Shown here: positions 5,353-8,832 of the stretch, in pieces
How the letters are laid out: each line of letters starts with the position of its first letter
Position numbering within the stretch: the first letter of the stretch is position 1
Assembly: GCA_002477465.1 (NCBI GenBank)
Contig: DLPV01000029.1
Span: 2,123 to 10,954, forward strand
Direction: 5' to 3'
Origin: Gammaproteobacteria bacterium UBA7449
Lineage (GTDB): Bacteria; Pseudomonadota; Gammaproteobacteria; Pseudomonadales; Pseudohongiellaceae
DNA length: 8,832 nt
Notes under the pieces: generated by a model
What the model was told of the DNA's origin: nothing
The model's database searches: none
What the model saw: the letters and a program-made list of their open reading frames with translations, nothing else
Translations under genes and position numbers: made by a program

Positions 5353-5368
5353 GGGCGGACTACCGCCC
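5353..5368. repeat. Hairpin with the prpC stop codon in its loop
   Basis: GGGCGG (5353-5358) and CCGCCC (5363-5368) are a perfect inverted repeat, and the four-base loop (5359-5362) includes the complement of the prpC TAG stop (5360-5362). In the mRNA the stem would be opened by ribosomes finishing prpC. It may protect or process the 3' end of the prpC message, or attenuate expression of prpD. Confidence 0.55.
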
Positions 5369-6484
5369 CCCAATTTCCACCCAATCAGAAGACTCTGGCC
5401 CCGTATAATCAGCACTAGGTCGAATAATCCGGTTATTAGCCCGCTGCTCCTTCACATGCGCCGCCCAGCCGGTAAGCCGCGACATCACGAAAATCGGGGT
5501 AAACAGCTTGGTCGGGATCCCCATGAAGTGATAAGCCGAGGCGTGAAAGAAGTCCGCATTGCAGAAGAGCTTCTTCTCGCGCAACATCACCTCTTCGCAG
5601 CGCACTGAAACCGGATACAGCACCGAATCGCCCACATGATTCGCCAGTTTCTCTGCCCATTGCTTGATGATCACGTTGCGGGGGTCAGATTCCCGGTAGA
5701 TCGCGTGGCCGAAGCCCATGATCTTTTCCTTCCGCTCCAGCATGCCCATCAGCGCCTGTTCGGCTTCGTCAGCAGACGACCAGCGCTGAATCATGTCCAT
5801 AGCCGCCTCGTTGGCGCCGCCATGGAGAGGGCCTCTGAGGCTGCCAATGGCGCCGGTGATGCAGCTGTGCATATCGGACAGGGTGGAAGCGCATACCCTT
5901 GCGGTGAAGGTAGAGGCATTGAACTCATGCTCAGCGTAAAGGATCAGGGAGACATTCATCACCTGGCTAAAGAGCTCTGAAGGCGTTTCTCCGCTCAGCA
6001 TATGCAGGAAATGCGCACCGATGGAAGCATCATCAAGAGCCGTATCTATGCGCTTGCCTTGGTGTGAAAAAATGTACCAATAACAGATAATTGACGGCAA
6101 TATCGCGAGTAATCTATCAATTACATCATTCTGCTGGCTGAAGTCGATCTCTGTCTCCAGGTTGCCTAGCATGGAGCAGCCTGTGCGCATGACGTCCATC
6201 GGGTGGGCGCTGGCCGGGATGCGTTCCAGTACATCTTTCAACTCCTGGGGCAGGTCCCGCAAGCCCTTGATTTTGCTTACGTAGATATCCAGCTCAGTAT
6301 GATTTGGCAAGTGCCCGCGCAGCAGTAAGTGGGCCACTTCCTCGAAACTGGCTTTCTCCGCTAGCACGCTGATGTCGTAACCTCTGTAGGTGAGGCCAGT
6401 GCCAGTCTTGCCGACTGTACATAGCGCGGTTTCACCCGCAACCTGACCACGGAGGCCGGCGCCTCCCAGTTGTTTATCAACCAT
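5360..6484 (-). CDS. prpC: 2-methylcitrate synthase PrpC
   Basis: PrpC condenses propionyl-CoA with oxaloacetate to 2-methylcitrate, the entry step of the methylcitrate cycle. Starting at the ATG at 6484 it has 374 residues, as usual for PrpC (about 375). I chose this start because GGAGAG (6489-6494) lies at Shine-Dalgarno distance and the protein then begins MVDKQLGGAGLRGQ; the frame stays open upstream to a start-like codon at 6511 that lacks such support. Citrate-synthase family marks are LTYRGYDI (31-38), GPLHGGANE (218-226, catalytic His221), GFGHAIYRESDPR (257-269, catalytic His260) and NADFFHASAYHFMGIP (309-324, catalytic Asp311), with the C-terminal EQRANNRIIRPSADY that marks the methylcitrate branch. 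It is the third gene of the operon, 71 bp after prpB. Confidence 0.95.
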   Translation of the reverse strand: MVDKQLGGAGLRGQVAGETALCTVGKTGTGLTYRGYDISVLAEKASFEEVAHLLLRGHLPNHTELDIYVSKIKGLRDLPQELKDVLERIPASAHPMDVMRTGCSMLGNLETEIDFSQQNDVIDRLLAILPSIICYWYIFSHQGKRIDTALDDASIGAHFLHMLSGETPSELFSQVMNVSLILYAEHEFNASTFTARVCASTLSDMHSCITGAIGSLRGPLHGGANEAAMDMIQRWSSADEAEQALMGMLERKEKIMGFGHAIYRESDPRNVIIKQWAEKLANHVGDSVLYPVSVRCEEVMLREKKLFCNADFFHASAYHFMGIPTKLFTPIFVMSRLTGWAAHVKEQRANNRIIRPSADYTGPESSDWVEIGGR

Positions 6485-6488
6485 GAAT

Positions 6489-6494
6489 CTCTCC
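6489..6494 (-). promoter_or_regulatory. Ribosome binding site deciding the prpC start
   Basis: GGAGAG on the minus strand lies four bases before the ATG at 6484. It favours the 374-residue form of PrpC over the 383-residue form starting at 6511, which would have this site inside its coding sequence. Confidence 0.75.
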
Positions 6495-6555
6495 GATTCC
6501 CAAAATGTCAATTAACTTAAATAAAATAGTATAATATATTGAAAATTAATGACTA

Positions 6556-7428
6556 TTATTCGAATAATTTGTCCAGTTTTTGCTCATAGCTGTGGTATCC
6601 CAATACCTCGTAGAGCTGATCTCTGGTCTGCATTTTTGACACGACCGCAGTCTGGTCGCCATTGATTGCAATGGTTTCGTAAACCTCCAGCGCTGCCTTG
6701 CTCATGGCCCGAAAAGCGCTCAGTGGGTAGAGCACAATGGCGACGCCGGCTTCACCAAGCTTCTGGCAGTTAAAAAGCGGGGTCTTACCGAATTCAGTGA
6801 TATTGGCCATGATCGGCACATCCACAGCCTCAGCAAACTCCTTGTACTGCGCCAGATTCAGAATCGCCTCAGGGAAGATCGCGTCAGCCCCGGCATTCAC
6901 ACAGGCCACCGCACGGGCAATCGCTGCTTCCATGCCCTCGACCGCGAGGGCATCAGTCCTGGCCATGATGACGAAATCGTCATCCCGCTTGGCATCTGCC
7001 GCCGCTTTGATGCGGTCAGACATCTCTGATTCAGGGACAATGGCCTTGTTGGGACGATGACCGCAGCGCTTTTGAGCTACCTGGTCTTCTATATGAACCG
7101 CTGCGGCGCCAGCTTTCTCCATGGCCTGTATGGTTCGCGCGATGTTGAATGCGCCACCCCAGCCAGTGTCGATATCGACTAGCAAGGGGAGGCCACTGGC
7201 GTTAGTAATGCGTTCAACGTCGGCGATCACGTCATTGAGGCTAGTAATTCCCAGATCCGGCAGACCATAGGATGCGTTTGCTACACCACCGCCGGAAAGA
7301 TAGATCGCCTTGTGGCCGGCGTCTTCTGCCAGCATGGCACAGTAAGCGTTAATAGTGCCCACAATTTGTAGTGGGTTATTGGCAGCAAGCGCTTCTCTGA
7401 AGCGTTTTCCAGCACTGAGGGTTGTCAT
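6556..7428 (-). CDS. prpB: 2-methylisocitrate lyase PrpB
   Basis: PrpB cleaves 2-methylisocitrate to pyruvate and succinate, the last step of the methylcitrate cycle. The 290-residue length is standard. Visible active-site elements of the isocitrate lyase/PEP mutase superfamily are SGGGVAN with Asp58 (45-58), the Mg-binding LLVDIDTGWG with Asp85 and Asp87 (82-91), the catalytic-loop cysteine in KRCGHRPNK (Cys122, residues 120-128), MARTDA with Arg157 (155-160) and FPEA with Glu187 (185-188). All key residues appear intact. The ATG at 7428 is preceded by AAGG that overlaps the stop codon of the regulator gene, 11 bp away, so the two are probably co-transcribed and perhaps translationally coupled. 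Confidence 0.96.
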   Translation of the reverse strand: MTTLSAGKRFREALAANNPLQIVGTINAYCAMLAEDAGHKAIYLSGGGVANASYGLPDLGITSLNDVIADVERITNASGLPLLVDIDTGWGGAFNIARTIQAMEKAGAAAVHIEDQVAQKRCGHRPNKAIVPESEMSDRIKAAADAKRDDDFVIMARTDALAVEGMEAAIARAVACVNAGADAIFPEAILNLAQYKEFAEAVDVPIMANITEFGKTPLFNCQKLGEAGVAIVLYPLSAFRAMSKAALEVYETIAINGDQTAVVSKMQTRDQLYEVLGYHSYEQKLDKLFE

Positions 7429-7439
7429 TGATTTTTACC

Positions 7440-8162
7440 TTAATTATCTTCTTTATCTAATTGATTTATATTTAAAACTAGAGTTTTTTTAGCGTTGGCT
7501 ATATGGCGCTGCATGAGTATTTCCGCCAGCCCCCCATCCCCCTGTTCGATCGCGTCGACGATGTGATGATGCTCCCTGAAAGCGCGTTCGGGTCGAGAAG
7601 GTTGACTGCTGGTCTTCATCCGGCAGAGGCGAAGCAGGTGGTAGAGTTCGCCACACAAGAGATCAAATAAGCGCTGATTTCCAGACAGACTTACGATTTG
7701 GTAATGGAAGTCCAGGTCACCGGCTTTCTGGTAATAAAGTCGCCCATCTTCAGATTGGATTTGGGCCTCGTGAGCGGTGAGCAAATCACGCAGCCTGCGA
7801 CAGTCCTCAGCGCTTGCTTTCTCAGCAGCAAGTCGGCACGCCAAGCCTTCTAATGATTCTCTAATTTCATAAATTTCAATAGCTTGAGATTTGTTTAGAG
7901 AAATAACTTTGGCACCGGCGTTAGGCTTGATCTCGACTAGCTTGGCGCCCTCGAGCCGGCGGATCGCTTCCCTTAGCGGGCCACGGCTTATGCCGTATTG
8001 GGAAGCTAGCTGGGGTTCGTTGATCTTGGAGCCAGGTGCAAAGTCTCCACATACGATGGCGTCACGCATCTGGCTGAAGACTTCATCAGCCAGGGTCTTT
8101 GGTTTGGCTCCGACAGCGATATTTTCAGTTGGTATGTCGACAATTTCCGGCATAGAGCGCAC
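7440..8162 (-). CDS. GntR family (FCD subfamily) regulator of the prp operon
   Basis: This 240-residue FadR-type regulator likely controls the propionate genes in response to a cycle intermediate such as 2-methylcitrate (inferred from context). The N-terminal winged helix-turn-helix spans about residues 22-90 and includes the GntR signature LASQYGISRGPLREAIRRLE (52-71). The C-terminal FCD ligand-binding domain (about 93-230) keeps probable metal-binding residues in GDLDFHYQIV (148-157), REHHHIVDAIEQGD (196-209) and QRHIANA (218-224). The start is uncertain: GTG at 8162 or ATG at 8153, neither with a clear Shine-Dalgarno. An operator-like palindrome lies inside codons 7-10 and another lies upstream, pointing to autoregulation. 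Other gammaproteobacteria have a GntR gene ahead of prpBC, while the E. coli PrpR is an unrelated sigma-54 activator. Confidence 0.92.
   Translation of the reverse strand: MRSMPEIVDIPTENIAVGAKPKTLADEVFSQMRDAIVCGDFAPGSKINEPQLASQYGISRGPLREAIRRLEGAKLVEIKPNAGAKVISLNKSQAIEIYEIRESLEGLACRLAAEKASAEDCRRLRDLLTAHEAQIQSEDGRLYYQKAGDLDFHYQIVSLSGNQRLFDLLCGELYHLLRLCRMKTSSQPSRPERAFREHHHIVDAIEQGDGGLAEILMQRHIANAKKTLVLNINQLDKEDN
8134..8143. promoter_or_regulatory. Putative GntR operator inside the regulator gene
   Basis: ATGTCGACAA, with perfect core TGTCGACA (8135-8142), fits the FadR/FCD-type half-site pattern TNGT..ACNA. It lies within the first ten codons of the regulator gene, about 62 bp (near six helical turns) from the matching site at 8196-8205. 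The spacing would allow cooperative binding or looping on one DNA face. Confidence 0.5.
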
Positions 8163-8195
8163 ATTCTAACAAAAGGTTGCATACTTTTAACAGAA

Positions 8196-8205
8196 TTGTC
8201 GACAA
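8196..8205. promoter_or_regulatory. Putative GntR operator upstream of the prp operon
   Basis: TTGTCGACAA is a perfect 10-base palindrome in the 51-bp gap between ugd and the regulator gene. It fits the general GntR/FCD operator form TTGT..ACAA. A weak minus-strand promoter can be read across it: TTGTCG as -35 and, 16 bases on, TATGCA as -10. A bound repressor would then cover the -35 region. The promoter itself is poorly supported. Confidence 0.6.
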
Positions 8206-8213
8206 AAGACCGG

Positions 8214-8832
8214 CTAGTGCGTGACAGAGTCTCCACGCCCGATACCGGTGTAGTTGATCCCCATTTGCTTGAGCATTTGCGGTTCGGAGAGATTGCGACC
8301 ATCGAATATGACTGTCGATTTCAATGAGCGCAGGATTTGTTCAAAGTTTGGTGCCCGAAAATGCTGCCATTCCGTGCAAATCACCAGTCCATCTGCGCCC
8401 TCAAGCACTACGTCCCGAGTTTTACAAAGCTGCAAGTCGGTTTGCCTGGGGTATAGGCGTCGCGCTTCCCCCATTGCTTCTGGATCATAGGCTTTCACCC
8501 TGGCTCCTGCCTGCCAAAGCGCTTCAAGCAAGGTTCGTGATGGAGCTTCACGCATATCGTCGGTATGGGGTTTGAATGCCAGTCCCCAAACAGCAAACGT
8601 TTTTCCCTTAAAATCATGATTAAAATATTGATTTATGTGTGAAAATAGCTTCGTTTTCTGATAATCGTTGGCTGCTTCTACCGCCCTTAAAATCCCCATT
8701 TCATAGCCACTCTCTGCGGCAGTTGCACCAAGGGCGCGCACATCCTTGGGGAAGCAGGACCCTCCATAACCACATCCAGGGTAAATAAACTGATAGCCAA
8801 TTCGAGGTTCTGAGCCGATGCCGATCCGAACC
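8214..8832 (-). CDS. ugd: UDP-glucose 6-dehydrogenase, C-terminal part
   Basis: The gene runs off the right edge, and 205 codons plus the TAG stop are present. Ugd oxidises UDP-glucose to UDP-glucuronate with two NAD, feeding capsule, exopolysaccharide or lipid A modification pathways. The visible part starts inside the conserved segment VRIGIGSEPRIGYQFIYPGC and contains the catalytic cysteine in GGSCFPKD (fragment residues 23-30). The central dimerisation helix follows, then the UDP-binding C-terminal domain with FAVWGLAFKPHTDDMREAPS and ending near FDGRNL. The frame is open from base 8831 to the stop. The N-terminal Rossmann domain is outside the window. Ugd is 51 bp upstream of, and in the same direction as, the prp operon, with no clear terminator between, but is functionally unrelated to it. 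Confidence 0.95.
   Translation of the reverse strand, partial: VRIGIGSEPRIGYQFIYPGCGYGGSCFPKDVRALGATAAESGYEMGILRAVEAANDYQKTKLFSHINQYFNHDFKGKTFAVWGLAFKPHTDDMREAPSRTLLEALWQAGARVKAYDPEAMGEARRLYPRQTDLQLCKTRDVVLEGADGLVICTEWQHFRAPNFEQILRSLKSTVIFDGRNLSEPQMLKQMGINYTGIGRGDSVTH

Larger units (their letters stand above)
5145..5359. other. prpC-prpD spacer packed with inverted repeats
   Basis: This 215-base spacer is far longer than the other gaps in the operon. It contains a 53-bp hairpin (5255-5307) and a 30-bp hairpin (5223-5252), and a third inverted repeat (5353-5368) begins here and runs into the prpC stop. Nearest prpD is an AT-rich stretch with a weak promoter-like pair on the minus strand: TTGATA (5199-5204) and TAAAAA (5179-5184), with a 14-base spacer that is too short to be convincing. 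Minus-strand frames across it are open but read as non-coding. In related GntR-type operons (Pseudomonas aeruginosa, from memory) acnD and prpF lie in this position. Confidence 0.65.

Noticed and set aside
5182..5415. 77-codon minus-strand ORF across the prpC-prpD spacer
   Set aside because: It overlaps the end of prpC in another frame and runs through all the hairpins. The translation looks like non-coding sequence and no ribosome site is seen.
6485..6511. Longer PrpC starting at 6511
   Set aside because: The extra nine residues (MTFWESERF) are not typical of PrpC, and the strong GGAGAG site supports the ATG at 6484.

Overview
The window looks like chromosomal DNA of a gammaproteobacterium. 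It carries a GntR-controlled 2-methylcitrate cycle operon, a sigma-32-type promoter with a ROSE-like leader in front of an IbpA-type Hsp20 gene, and proteins that read as proteobacterial throughout. A marine, Cellvibrionales-like origin is possible but is only an impression. I see no insertion sequence, phage gene, CRISPR array, tRNA or rRNA. The protein-coding genes belong to known families; the unusual material lies between them.

Layout, left to right. Bases 2-208 (+) are the last 68 codons of an adenylate/guanylate cyclase-like protein. A 274-base gap follows, with a degenerate 14-15 bp tandem repeat. Bases 483-1739 (+) encode a complete DUF1015 protein. Directly behind its stop, at 1740-1844, lies a diverged, still in-frame second copy of the gene's 3' end. 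Bases 1845-2553 are a convergent gap with a second degenerate repeat (13-14 bp period) and one unrecognised 54-codon minus-strand ORF (2122-2286). Bases 2554-3024 (-) encode an IbpA-type small heat-shock protein, with a long structured leader and a sigma-32-type promoter ending near 3167. Bases 3168-3695 hold no convincing gene, only inverted repeats and a 16-codon ORF.

Bases 3696-8162 (-) form the propionate operon, transcribed right to left: GntR/FCD regulator, prpB, prpC, prpD. The regulator and prpB are 11 bp apart, prpB and prpC 71 bp, prpC and prpD 215 bp. That last spacer is full of inverted repeats and sits where related operons carry acnD and prpF, which are absent here. Two near-identical TTGTCGACAA-type palindromes, one upstream of the regulator and one inside its first codons, are likely self-operators. 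From 8214 to the right edge (-) runs the C-terminal half of UDP-glucose 6-dehydrogenase.

Together PrpC, PrpD and PrpB would take propionyl-CoA plus oxaloacetate through 2-methylcitrate, 2-methyl-cis-aconitate and 2-methylisocitrate to pyruvate and succinate. The hydration step would fall to a housekeeping aconitase or to PrpD itself. Propionyl-CoA synthetase (prpE) is not in the window. IbpA, the DUF1015 protein, the cyclase and Ugd show no evident functional link to the operon.
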